Shown here: positions 31,799 to 39,113 of the stretch, piece by piece
Numbering within the stretch: the stretch's first letter is position 1
How the letters are laid out: each line of letters begins with the position of its first letter
From: Bacillota bacterium
Lineage (GTDB): Bacteria > Bacillota > Clostridia > Christensenellales > SZUA-584
Length of the DNA stretch: 46,569 bases
Assembly (NCBI GenBank): GCA_023460085.1
Contig: JAEWRI010000005.1
Location: 1 to 46,569 of the forward strand
Reading direction: 5' to 3'
Notes under the pieces: model-generated
The model's database searches: none
Seen by the model: the letters and a program-made list of their open reading frames with translations, nothing else
What the model was told of the DNA's origin: nothing
Made by a program: the position numbers and the translations under genes

Positions 31799-31828
31799 AC
31801 TATACTCCCGTAACTAAACCACCGTCAA
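31799..31828 (-). promoter_or_regulatory. Promoter of the 135-residue protein gene
   Basis: On the minus strand TTGACG (31823-31828), an 18-nt spacer and TATAGT (31799-31804). A short palindrome around GCATAGTTGTACTATAC overlaps the -10. The leader to the GTG start is about 130 nt, and nothing else is seen in 31661-31851. Confidence 0.55.
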
Positions 31829-31843
31829 TCCCAGGCATGGGGT

Positions 31844-31883
31844 CAAAGCAAAGGGCGTCCGATTGCTTGGAAACGGACGCCCT
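31844..31883 (-). terminator. Intrinsic terminator of the acyl-CoA synthetase gene
   Basis: AGGGCGTCCG (31852-31861) and CGGACGCCCT (31874-31883) form a perfect 10-bp stem with a 12-nt loop, followed on the minus strand by TTGCTTTG. It lies 21 nt after the stop. Confidence 0.8.
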
Positions 31884-31904
31884 GCATCTTTATTTTATTC
31901 AGTA

Positions 31905-33569
31905 TTACGGTGTCTCGGCGTCGCCGTTTTCGCTGAGGCCCAGTACCCCGCGTCCCCACTCCCGCAGCTTGTATTTCTGGATTTTGCCGCTCGCGGTTAA
32001 GGGGAACGCGTCGATGAACTTGACGTAGCGCGGCGCCTTGTGCTTGGAGAGGCCGTCGCGCACGTATTGCTGCAGCTCCTCCTCGGTCACAGAGGTGCCC
32101 TGCTTTTTGATGACGCAAGCCAGCGCCTCCTCCCCGTACTTGTGATCCGGCACACCCACCACCTGTACGTCGCTGACGGCGGGATGCGTATACAAAAACT
32201 CCTCTATCTCGCGCGGGTAAATGTTCTCGCCGCCGCGGATGATCATGTCCTTCAGCCGCCCGGTGATGCGGTAGTAGCCGTTTACATCCTTTACGCCCAG
32301 GTCTCCCGTATGCAGCCATCCGTCCCTGTCGATGACCTGCGCGGTGGCTTCGGGCATTTTGTAGTACCCCTTCATCACATGATAGCCCCGGGTGACGATC
32401 TCGCCCACCACTTCCGGGCCTACTTCTTCGTTGGTATCCGGATCTACCACGCGTGCTTCCACGTTGGGATATGCCTGCCCCACGGTGGAAACGCGCAGAT
32501 CCATCGGCGTATCGATGGTGGACTGCGTGATGCCGGGCGAAGACTCCGTCTGTCCGTACACGCTCGTGAGGTGCCGCATGTTCATCTTTTCCACTGCGGC
32601 CTTCATCACCTCTACCGGGCAGGTGGAGCCCGCCATGATGCCTGTGCGCATGTGCGAAAGGTCATACTGTTTAAAATCGGGGTGCTCCATCATCGCGATA
32701 TACATCGTGGGCACGCCGTGGAATGCGGTGCATTTCTCGCTGTCCAGCACGTGCAGTACGCGCGTCGGGTGAAAGTGGTCCACGAAGATCATCGCCGCGT
32801 CGTTGGTGATGGAGGCCATCACGCCCAGCACGCAGCCAAAGCAGTGAAACAGCGGCACGGTAATGCACAGCCTGTCTTCCTTGCTGAAGGCCATGGAGTG
32901 ACCGATGATTTTCCCGTTGTTCAAAAGATTGTAATGCGTCAGCATCACGCCCTTGGGGAAGCCCGTAGTGCCGGAGGTGTACTGCATGTTGATGACGTCG
33001 TGCGGGTCACACTCCGCCTGCCGCGCGGCGCGTTCCCCGTCGCTCACCGCAGCGGAGAGCTTCAGCACGTCGTCCCAGTGGTACATGCCGGGGTTGTCGC
33101 CTTCGTCCAGGAATATGACGTTCTTCAGGAACGGCAGCTTGGCGCTTTTCAGCTTCCCGGGCGCGCAAGCTTTCAGCTCCGGGCAGACCGCGTAGATGTG
33201 CTCCGTATAGCTGTTGTCCTTGGTGCCGCCCGTCATGATGAGCGTCATGGAATCGGACTGCTTCATCAGGTACTCCAGCTCATATTTCTTGTAGTTCGTG
33301 TTGACGGTGACGAGCACCGCGCCGATTTTTGCCGTGGCAAACTGCGCCTGCACCCACTGCGGGCGATTCGTTGCCCATATGGCCACGTGATCCCCCTTCT
33401 TTACACCCATGGCCATGAGGCCGCGCGCCACGCGATCGCACTCCGCCTTAAACTGCGCGGTGGTGTAGCGCAGCCCTTCGTAAGGATGGACGGCACAGTC
33501 CTTATCGGGCAGCTCCTGCGCCTTGGCGTCCAGCCAGTCTCCAATCGTCATATGGATAAAGTCGACCAT
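31905..33569 (-). CDS. AMP-forming acyl-CoA synthetase (ANL superfamily)
   Basis: A 554-residue adenylate-forming enzyme that activates a carboxylic acid with ATP and joins it to CoA. Core motifs appear in order: A3 YTSGTTGFPKG near residue 210, A4/A5 region ending YGQTESSPG near residue 345, A7 LHTGDLG, A8 GRLKDMIIRGGENIYPREIEE and the catalytic Lys in GKIQKYKLRE near the C-terminus. Overall it resembles the medium/long-chain fatty-acyl-CoA synthetase (FadD-like, ACSF2-like) branch; the acid is not known. Start ATG 33567-33569 with TTGGAGGGGAAAT. It is transcribed alone, behind a T-box leader (33604-33894) that should make its expression depend on an uncharged tRNA, and ends in a terminator. 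Confidence 0.93.
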   Translation of the reverse strand: MVDFIHMTIGDWLDAKAQELPDKDCAVHPYEGLRYTTAQFKAECDRVARGLMAMGVKKGDHVAIWATNRPQWVQAQFATAKIGAVLVTVNTNYKKYELEYLMKQSDSMTLIMTGGTKDNSYTEHIYAVCPELKACAPGKLKSAKLPFLKNVIFLDEGDNPGMYHWDDVLKLSAAVSDGERAARQAECDPHDVINMQYTSGTTGFPKGVMLTHYNLLNNGKIIGHSMAFSKEDRLCITVPLFHCFGCVLGVMASITNDAAMIFVDHFHPTRVLHVLDSEKCTAFHGVPTMYIAMMEHPDFKQYDLSHMRTGIMAGSTCPVEVMKAAVEKMNMRHLTSVYGQTESSPGITQSTIDTPMDLRVSTVGQAYPNVEARVVDPDTNEEVGPEVVGEIVTRGYHVMKGYYKMPEATAQVIDRDGWLHTGDLGVKDVNGYYRITGRLKDMIIRGGENIYPREIEEFLYTHPAVSDVQVVGVPDHKYGEEALACVIKKQGTSVTEEELQQYVRDGLSKHKAPRYVKFIDAFPLTASGKIQKYKLREWGRGVLGLSENGDAETP

Positions 33570-33603
33570 ATTTCCCCTCCAAGCCGTACTGATAGAATCA
33601 TGG

Positions 33604-33894
33604 AATCAAAAATCTCCGTCCCTACAGAGACGAAGATTCGCGGTACCACTCTGCTTGCGGCTTTCGCCGCCAGCTCAACACAGGGCCAAACACCCTGCCC
33701 TCAACTAACGCTTGAGCAACTCGTCAGCGCCTACCTCCACGCGTTGCCCTTCGGCAGACATGGATTCCCTTCAGCGCTGCGGCTCCGGGGTGAGCTTCGC
33801 ATTCCGCCCGCGTCCGCCTTGCACCATCCGGCGGCTCTCTGTACGCTTCCGCTTCCTGCTACTTTCCCCTTCACTGCCTTTGAAATCTATAATT
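33604..33894 (-). ncRNA. T-box riboswitch leader, specifier probably GCU (alanine)
   Basis: The minus-strand leader of about 290 nt has all T-box parts. Stem I shows GGGGAAAGUAG, AGAGAG and GGAUGGUG motifs. The T-box core AGAGTGGTACCGCG is at 33639-33652. CAGAG...CUCUG can pair to form the antiterminator, and a competing 12-bp terminator (arms 33627-33638 and 33611-33622, loop of four) is followed by TTTTTGAT. In the specifier loop, GAA is followed by GCU (33793-33795), just before CACCCC, which pairs with GGGG at 33866-33869. The antiterminator bulge UGGU calls for a tRNA ending ACCA, that is discriminator A, which agrees with tRNA-Ala. It precedes the acyl-CoA synthetase start by 34 nt. Confidence 0.9.
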
Positions 33895-33900
33895 ATTCAC

Positions 33901-33929
33901 ATTATACGCATACCGTCCCAGACTGTCAA
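33901..33929 (-). promoter_or_regulatory. Consensus promoter of the T-box leader
   Basis: On the minus strand TTGACA (33924-33929), 17 nt, TATAAT (33901-33906): a perfect sigma-A promoter. The expected start site is near 33894. Confidence 0.9.
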
Positions 33930-34051
33930 GGCGCAATTTGTTCACATCCGCCCGCGATACTTTCTCAAAGAACCTGTGCAGAGCGAGGTGCGCTGAGCTC
34001 TTTTTTCTGATATGATAAGAACAATCCCCAAATTGGAAAGGAAACTGTTTT

Positions 34052-34969
34052 ATGGTAAGCGCGCTCAAGGTCATACTGCCCGTCATTCTCATGCTGGGAG
34101 CCGGCATCCTCTGCCGGAAAACCAACGTTCTGCGTCCTTCCGGCGTCGCCGGACTGAAGGCGGCGGTGATGAACGTATTCCTGCCCGCGGTGCTTATCAG
34201 CGCGTTCTGGCGGGCAGAGTACACGCCGCGCATCATCATCGTCACGGCAGTGATGTTTGCGGTATGCATCGCGGCGCTCGCGGCAGGCTTCGGCGCAAAA
34301 AAGCTACTGCGCGGCAGCACGGGTACGCTGCCTTTTCTGACGTCAGGCTTTGAAGCCGGCATGCTGGGCTATGCTCTCTACGGGCTGCTGTTCACCAGCA
34401 TTACGCCCTTCGCCACGGTAGACCTGGCGCAGGTGCTCTTCGTGTTCACCGTCTATTTTACACTGCTGAAGAAGGGCGAAGGCGGTACGGTGAAATCCTC
34501 GCTTGCCGCCATGGCGAAAACTCCGGTGCTGTATGCCATTATCGCGGGCGTCACGATAGGCGCTTCCGGCCTCGGCGCGTCCATGGCGAATACCGCGGCG
34601 GGCGGAATCGTGCAGCGCGTGCTCGATTTCGTTGCCGCGCCCACCTCCGCCGTCATTCTGCTCGTCGTCGGCTGCGAGCTGGAGCTCAAGCGCGGCTTTC
34701 TCGCCCGCGCGCTGGCCGCCTCGGGCACCCGCCTTGTCATCATGGCCGTATTGTGCGCATTGACGCTGGGGATCGTAGGGCTGCTGACATCCCTCGACGC
34801 GCCGCTGTTTTGGGCGATCATACTCATGTTCCTGCTGCCGCCGCCCTTTGTACTGTCCGTATTCGTGCGTGACGAGCAAGAAGGCGCGTTCGTCTCGGCC
34901 ACGCTGTCCATCTATACGCTCTTTTCGCTTGCCGCGTTTGCCGTCATTACGGTTATCGTCAGCGGATAA
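34052..34969 (+). CDS. AEC-family (auxin efflux carrier-like) permease
   Basis: A 305-residue integral membrane protein with about ten helices, starting VSALKVILPVILMLGAGILCRKTNVL, behind AAAGGAAACTGTTTT. The opening LPVILMLGAGILCRK and the repeated topology of five plus five helices are typical of the AEC family (Mem_trans), whose bacterial members carry malate, malonate or other small organic acids. Helices are visible at residues about 3-22, 36-52, 60-79, 100-125, 160-178 and five more to the C-terminus (VSATLSIYTLFSLAAFAVITVIV). It is divergent from the T-box/acyl-CoA synthetase unit, so a link with carboxylate metabolism is possible but unproven. Its stop is 9 nt from the convergent FtsX-type gene. 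Confidence 0.87.
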   Translation: MVSALKVILPVILMLGAGILCRKTNVLRPSGVAGLKAAVMNVFLPAVLISAFWRAEYTPRIIIVTAVMFAVCIAALAAGFGAKKLLRGSTGTLPFLTSGFEAGMLGYALYGLLFTSITPFATVDLAQVLFVFTVYFTLLKKGEGGTVKSSLAAMAKTPVLYAIIAGVTIGASGLGASMANTAAGGIVQRVLDFVAAPTSAVILLVVGCELELKRGFLARALAASGTRLVIMAVLCALTLGIVGLLTSLDAPLFWAIILMFLLPPPFVLSVFVRDEQEGAFVSATLSIYTLFSLAAFAVITVIVSG

Positions 34970-34978
34970 GGCAAAGCG

Positions 34979-37900
34979 TTAGTCCACTGACTTCAGGTTA
35001 TCCGCCATGCCGATATGGCGCAGCTTCCACGACATCACAATGTCCACAACGACGGAGAAGGCGAGCGTCAGCAGCGTGCTCCACAGAAAACTCAGCGGCA
35101 TGATATTGCGCGCGAACATCACGTTGTCCACCTCTACGGTCTGTATCACGAAGGCGTGCATGAATATGCCGAGCCCCAGGCCGACCGCGCAGCCAATCAG
35201 CGTCAGCAGTCCCGTCTCGCGGTATATGTAGGCCGTAACCTCGCGGTCGAAAAAGCCCAGCACCTTGATCGTGGCGATTTCCCGCTTGCGCTCCAGCACA
35301 TTGATGTTCGTGAGGTTGTACAGCACCACGAACGCCAGCGCCCCCGCGCACATAATCAGCACCACCACGATGGCGTTGAGACTCTTAATCATCTTGTCAA
35401 ACTTCTCGCTGATATCGGCGGTAAACGTGACGGTTCCCACCCCTTCGGCGGCCAGCAGCTTGTCGGAGAGCGCGGTGCGCGCCCCCTCGCTGTCTCCCGC
35501 ACCGACCGCCACCACGCCGTTGTATTCCGGCGATTCGCCCATCTCGCGCGCATACAGCTCCGGGTCAATATACACATACTGATAAATGTAGTTCTCAGTA
35601 ACCCCCGTCACGGTGAAGCGTACCCGCTGCCCGTCTTCATCCTTTATCGCGATGGCGTCACCCGCCTTCACGTCCAGCGTTTTGGCCAGCTTTTCGGTAA
35701 CGACCACCGCGCCGCTGCCGAATGGGATATCCTCGCCCGATGCGCGGCTGCGCAGCGCAATGAAGTCCTTAAACCGTTCGCCATCCTGCGGAACTTCGAT
35801 ATACCCGGAGAGCATCTCCTCTCCGTCCGCGGCATAGATGTCCGCCGTGTGCAACGAAACCGCCAGCCAGCATTCCATCTCCCCGTCCAATATGGTTTCC
35901 GCCTCACCGGAAACGCTGTCCTCCGTAAGACCTATCATGGTGTCGTAATGGCAAATCCGGCTGTATTGGTAATCGAGCATATTGGAGATGGAATCGCGAA
36001 GTCCAAAGCCGGTGAGCAGCAAACTGGTGCAGCCCGCGATGCCCACCACCGTCATAATCAGCCTTTTCTTGTAGCGGAACAGGTTTCGGAATGTCACCTT
36101 CCATGTAAACGTGAGGCGCTTCCACACGAACGGTATCGACTCCAGCCAGATGCGCTTGCCGGGCTTGGGCGCGCGCGGTAGCATCAGCTCCGCGGGCGTC
36201 GACGCAAGCGTGGAACGGCATACGGACGCGGTAGCCGCGAGCACGCAGAAGGTCGCCGCGGCAACTCCCGTCACCGCGTACGGGACGTTGAACTGCGTGA
36301 TGAGCGGGGGCGCGGTGTACATCAGCAAATACGCGTTCCAGCATACCCTGGGCAGCGTATAAAAGCCGATGGCAACGCCCAGCGTTCCGCCCGTAATGCT
36401 CGCCAGCAGCGCATAGGAGAGATATTTCCAGGCAATCCGCATGTCGCTGTACCCCAGCGCCTTGTAGGTGCCGATGATGAGCCTTTCCTCATCCACCATG
36501 CGCGTCATGGTGGTCAGCGATACCAGCGCAGCCACCAGAAAGAAGATGACCGGAAACACCGAAGACAGCGAGTTCATGCGCTCTGTATCGGACTCAAAGC
36601 TGGAAAACCCGACGTTATCGCCCCGGTCGAATACGTACCATGTCGGCGGTTCCAAATCCTCGAGCTTTTCACGGCCTTCGTCGATCTGCCGCTTCGCATC
36701 CGCCAGTTCCGTCTCGGCATCCGCTTTGGATTGATCGTACTCTGCCTGTCCGTCGGCCAGCTGCTGCCTTGCGTCCACCAGCGCATCCGCGCCGTCCTCG
36801 TACTGACGCTTCGCGCCCGCCAGCGCCGATCGCCCTTCCGCGAGCTGCTGCTTCGCTTCGTCCAGCTGCGTCCAGCCCGCGTTCAGCTGTGCTTCAAAGA
36901 GGTCGAGCTGCTGCTGGTTCTGCTGCAGCGTCACCCTCGTTTCGTCCAGCGTCTGCTGCGCGGCATCCAGCAGCGGCTCCTGTTCATCCAGCGCCGCCTG
37001 CTGTTCCAGCAGCCCCTGCCGCTGAATCGCGATGGCAGCCAGCGTATCGGGATCTCCGGCGGCGGCAGCCTCCTGCTCATCCAGCGCGGCAAGCCCCGCC
37101 GTTATCGCGTCGCCTGCCTGCTGCCACTGCTGCCGCTGCACCGCCAAATCCGCCGCGTTGGCGTTGTACGCATCCCAGCCCGCCTGCAGCGCCGCGGCGT
37201 TCGCGTCGTATTCCTGCTGCGAGGCCGTCAGCTCCGCTTCGTTGGTTTCTATCTGTGACGCGGCGCGGTTCAGCCTGCGCTCGTTATTATCTATCTCCGT
37301 TTTGGCGTCCGCAAGCTTCTGCGTATTCTCGTCGATTTCTGCCTGCGCGTCGGCCAGTTCCTGCGCGGCATCGGCCAGCTTCTCGTCGGCCTCCCGCTTG
37401 GCGTCGTCGTACTCCTGCTGCGCATCATCCAGTTCGTCCTGTGCTTCGGTTTTCACTTCGTCGAAGCGGGTCTGCTCGCGAACGTCCGCGATCGTCTCCA
37501 GCGCTTCCGCCCCGTCCCGCACCACCGCGTCGTACTGCGGGGAAAACGCCGACATCGCATACGCCCCCTCGATGGTGACGTACATATCCGTATACACGTC
37601 CGGCACAAAATCGCTGTCCGGCACGTACATGAAGTAGGCAACGGTACCGCTGCCAATGGTGGTATTGCCCAGCGTATAGGAAAGGTAATAGGCGGAATTG
37701 ACAAAGCCCACCACCGTATACCGGCTGCGGCTCAGCGTATCGCCCAGCGTGCCGTCCTCGTCCTCCAGTGTAATCACCGAACCCAGCTCCAGCGTACCGA
37801 AGCTGATCTTGCCTTCGCCCACCACGCACTCGCCCGGTTTTTCCGGCATCCTGCCGGAGGTAAGCGCCGGACGATTCATATACTCCGCGGAATCCGTGTC

Positions 37901-38242
37901 CGTGTCTGCGGGCAGTCCGTGGATGCGGATCGCTTTTTCCTCGCCGCCGATGGACGACATCACGTCGATGCGGTGTGTCGCCATCACGTCCAGCACCCCG
38001 TCCGCGCTGGCTACGGCGGCAACGTCATCCTCGGTGAAGCCCATTGTGGAGAGAAGCTCTATATCCATCATGTTGCCCGCGTCATAATAGGCGTCGCCGG
38101 TGGCCTGCATATCCGGGCCGGTGGCGCGCAGCCCCGCGAAGAAGCCGGCGCCCAGCGCCACTATGGTGAACAGCGCCCAGAAGCGGCTCATGGAACGGGT
38201 GATGGAGCGGAATATGTCCTTTGAAAAGGTGCGGTGTTTCAT
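34979..38242 (-). CDS. Large FtsX-type ABC permease with long extracytoplasmic coiled coil
   Basis: A 1087-residue membrane protein. Start ATG 38240-38242 (MKHRTFSKDIFRSITRSMSRFW) with AGGGGCGAG upstream; it begins 7 nt after the ATPase stop. A first helix lies at residues about 20-40, then an external domain, then an uninterrupted Ala/Gln/Glu/Asp-rich coiled coil from about 255 to 545, and three helices of the first FtsX domain (near 575-700, with DEERLIIGTYKALGYSDMRIAWKYLSYALL). A second external domain and a second FtsX domain of three helices (about 960-1080, with LERKREIATIKVLGFFDREVTAYI) complete it. Such permeases do not transport through the membrane in the classic way but perform envelope work (MacB, LolCE, FtsX mechanisms). 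Confidence 0.9.
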   Translation of the reverse strand: MKHRTFSKDIFRSITRSMSRFWALFTIVALGAGFFAGLRATGPDMQATGDAYYDAGNMMDIELLSTMGFTEDDVAAVASADGVLDVMATHRIDVMSSIGGEEKAIRIHGLPADTDTDSAEYMNRPALTSGRMPEKPGECVVGEGKISFGTLELGSVITLEDEDGTLGDTLSRSRYTVVGFVNSAYYLSYTLGNTTIGSGTVAYFMYVPDSDFVPDVYTDMYVTIEGAYAMSAFSPQYDAVVRDGAEALETIADVREQTRFDEVKTEAQDELDDAQQEYDDAKREADEKLADAAQELADAQAEIDENTQKLADAKTEIDNNERRLNRAASQIETNEAELTASQQEYDANAAALQAGWDAYNANAADLAVQRQQWQQAGDAITAGLAALDEQEAAAAGDPDTLAAIAIQRQGLLEQQAALDEQEPLLDAAQQTLDETRVTLQQNQQQLDLFEAQLNAGWTQLDEAKQQLAEGRSALAGAKRQYEDGADALVDARQQLADGQAEYDQSKADAETELADAKRQIDEGREKLEDLEPPTWYVFDRGDNVGFSSFESDTERMNSLSSVFPVIFFLVAALVSLTTMTRMVDEERLIIGTYKALGYSDMRIAWKYLSYALLASITGGTLGVAIGFYTLPRVCWNAYLLMYTAPPLITQFNVPYAVTGVAAATFCVLAATASVCRSTLASTPAELMLPRAPKPGKRIWLESIPFVWKRLTFTWKVTFRNLFRYKKRLIMTVVGIAGCTSLLLTGFGLRDSISNMLDYQYSRICHYDTMIGLTEDSVSGEAETILDGEMECWLAVSLHTADIYAADGEEMLSGYIEVPQDGERFKDFIALRSRASGEDIPFGSGAVVVTEKLAKTLDVKAGDAIAIKDEDGQRVRFTVTGVTENYIYQYVYIDPELYAREMGESPEYNGVVAVGAGDSEGARTALSDKLLAAEGVGTVTFTADISEKFDKMIKSLNAIVVVLIMCAGALAFVVLYNLTNINVLERKREIATIKVLGFFDREVTAYIYRETGLLTLIGCAVGLGLGIFMHAFVIQTVEVDNVMFARNIMPLSFLWSTLLTLAFSVVVDIVMSWKLRHIGMADNLKSVD

Positions 38243-38249
38243 CTCGCCC

Positions 38250-38951
38250 CTACCATTCAATCGTGCTCGCGGCGGCGGGCTCAGGATTCAGCTTGACCCC
38301 GGCTACTTTCCCGCCGCTGATGCGGATCACGCGGTCGGCCATGGCGGTCAGCGCGGAGTTGTGGGTGATGATGATGACGGTGCGTCCGGTGTTTCTGCAG
38401 GTATCCTGCAGCAACTGCAGTATGGTTTTGCCGGTATTGTAGTCCAGCGCACCGGTGGGCTCGTCGCACAGCAGCAGCTTGGGGTTCTTCGCCAGCGCGC
38501 GCGCCACAGCAACGCGCTGCTGCTCCCCGCCCGAAAGCTGCGACGGGAAATTATTCATACGGTCGGCCAGCCCCACCTCGCGCAGCGTCTCCTCGGTATC
38601 CAGCGGATCGCGGCAGATCTCGGAGGCCAGCTCTACGTTTTCGAGCGCGGTCAGGTTCTGCACGAGGTTGTAAAACTGAAACACGAAGCCCACGTCGTAC
38701 CGGCGGTACTCCGTAAGCCTGCGGCGCTTGTAGGCGCTGACGGCTTCACCGTCCAGCCAGATCTCCCCTTTGGAGCAAGTGTCCATGCCGCCCAGCATAT
38801 TGAGCACCGTCGTCTTGCCCGCGCCGGAGGGTCCCACGATGACCACGAGCTCGCCCTTATCGATCTCAAAGCTCATGCCGTCCACCGCGGTGATGGTGAC
38901 CTCGCCCATCTGATAGTACTTGCATACGTTACGAAATTCTACAAACGCCAA
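38250..38951 (-). CDS. ABC transporter ATP-binding protein (MacB/LolD-type)
   Basis: A 233-residue ATPase. Walker A VGPSGAGKTTVL, Q-loop VGFVFQFYNLVQNLTALENVELA, signature LSGGEQQRVAVARAL, Walker B LLLCDEPTGALD and switch His ITHNSAL are all canonical for the MacB/LolD/FtsE branch, whose partners are FtsX-type permeases. It is followed after 7 nt by such a permease. Start ATG at 38949-38951 with GGGGGAAGCGCTTT as ribosome site. Promoter at 39007-39015. Confidence 0.95.
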   Translation of the reverse strand: MAFVEFRNVCKYYQMGEVTITAVDGMSFEIDKGELVVIVGPSGAGKTTVLNMLGGMDTCSKGEIWLDGEAVSAYKRRRLTEYRRYDVGFVFQFYNLVQNLTALENVELASEICRDPLDTEETLREVGLADRMNNFPSQLSGGEQQRVAVARALAKNPKLLLCDEPTGALDYNTGKTILQLLQDTCRNTGRTVIIITHNSALTAMADRVIRISGGKVAGVKLNPEPAAASTIEW

Positions 38952-39006
38952 AGCGCTTCCCCCATTATCACTCCCGCACAGCGGAAGCCAAATAATTTAT
39001 CAGCCC

Positions 39007-39015
39007 ATTATATCA
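39007..39015 (-). promoter_or_regulatory. Extended -10 promoter of the FtsX/ATPase operon
   Basis: The minus strand reads TGATATAAT (TATAAT at 39007-39012 with TGn). The -35 is weak (TGAACT at 18 nt). The leader is about 50 nt. Confidence 0.6.
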
Positions 39016-39070
39016 AAATTTATGGAGAAAAGTTCAGTTAGACATCGTTTTTTTACAAATCCTCTGGGAC

Positions 39071-39100
39071 TTAAAAGAGCGCCGCAAGCGCAGCGCTCTT
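39071..39100 (-). terminator. Intrinsic terminator of the ammonium-transport operon
   Basis: AAGAGCGC (39075-39082) and GCGCTCTT (39093-39100) form an 8-bp stem, followed on the minus strand by TTAAG; with the stem's own terminal TT this gives CTCTTTTAAG. It lies 13 nt after the transporter stop. Confidence 0.7.
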
Positions 39101-39113
39101 CACTGTCCCGTGA

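Noticed and set aside
33799..33801. UGC (cysteine) as T-box specifier
   Set aside because: This triplet lies where GCA/UGC pairing would close the helix above the specifier loop, and the UGGU bulge disagrees with the U discriminator of tRNA-Cys.
32040..34010. A 656-codon open frame on the plus strand
   Set aside because: It lies antisense to the acyl-CoA synthetase and T-box leader; the translation is His/Arg/Val-rich without motifs, a usual shadow in GC-rich DNA.
36640..37578. A 312-codon Pro/Arg/Ala-rich frame on the plus strand
   Set aside because: It mirrors the coiled-coil part of the FtsX-type permease; the repetitive composition derives from the Ala/Gln/Asp codons on the other strand.
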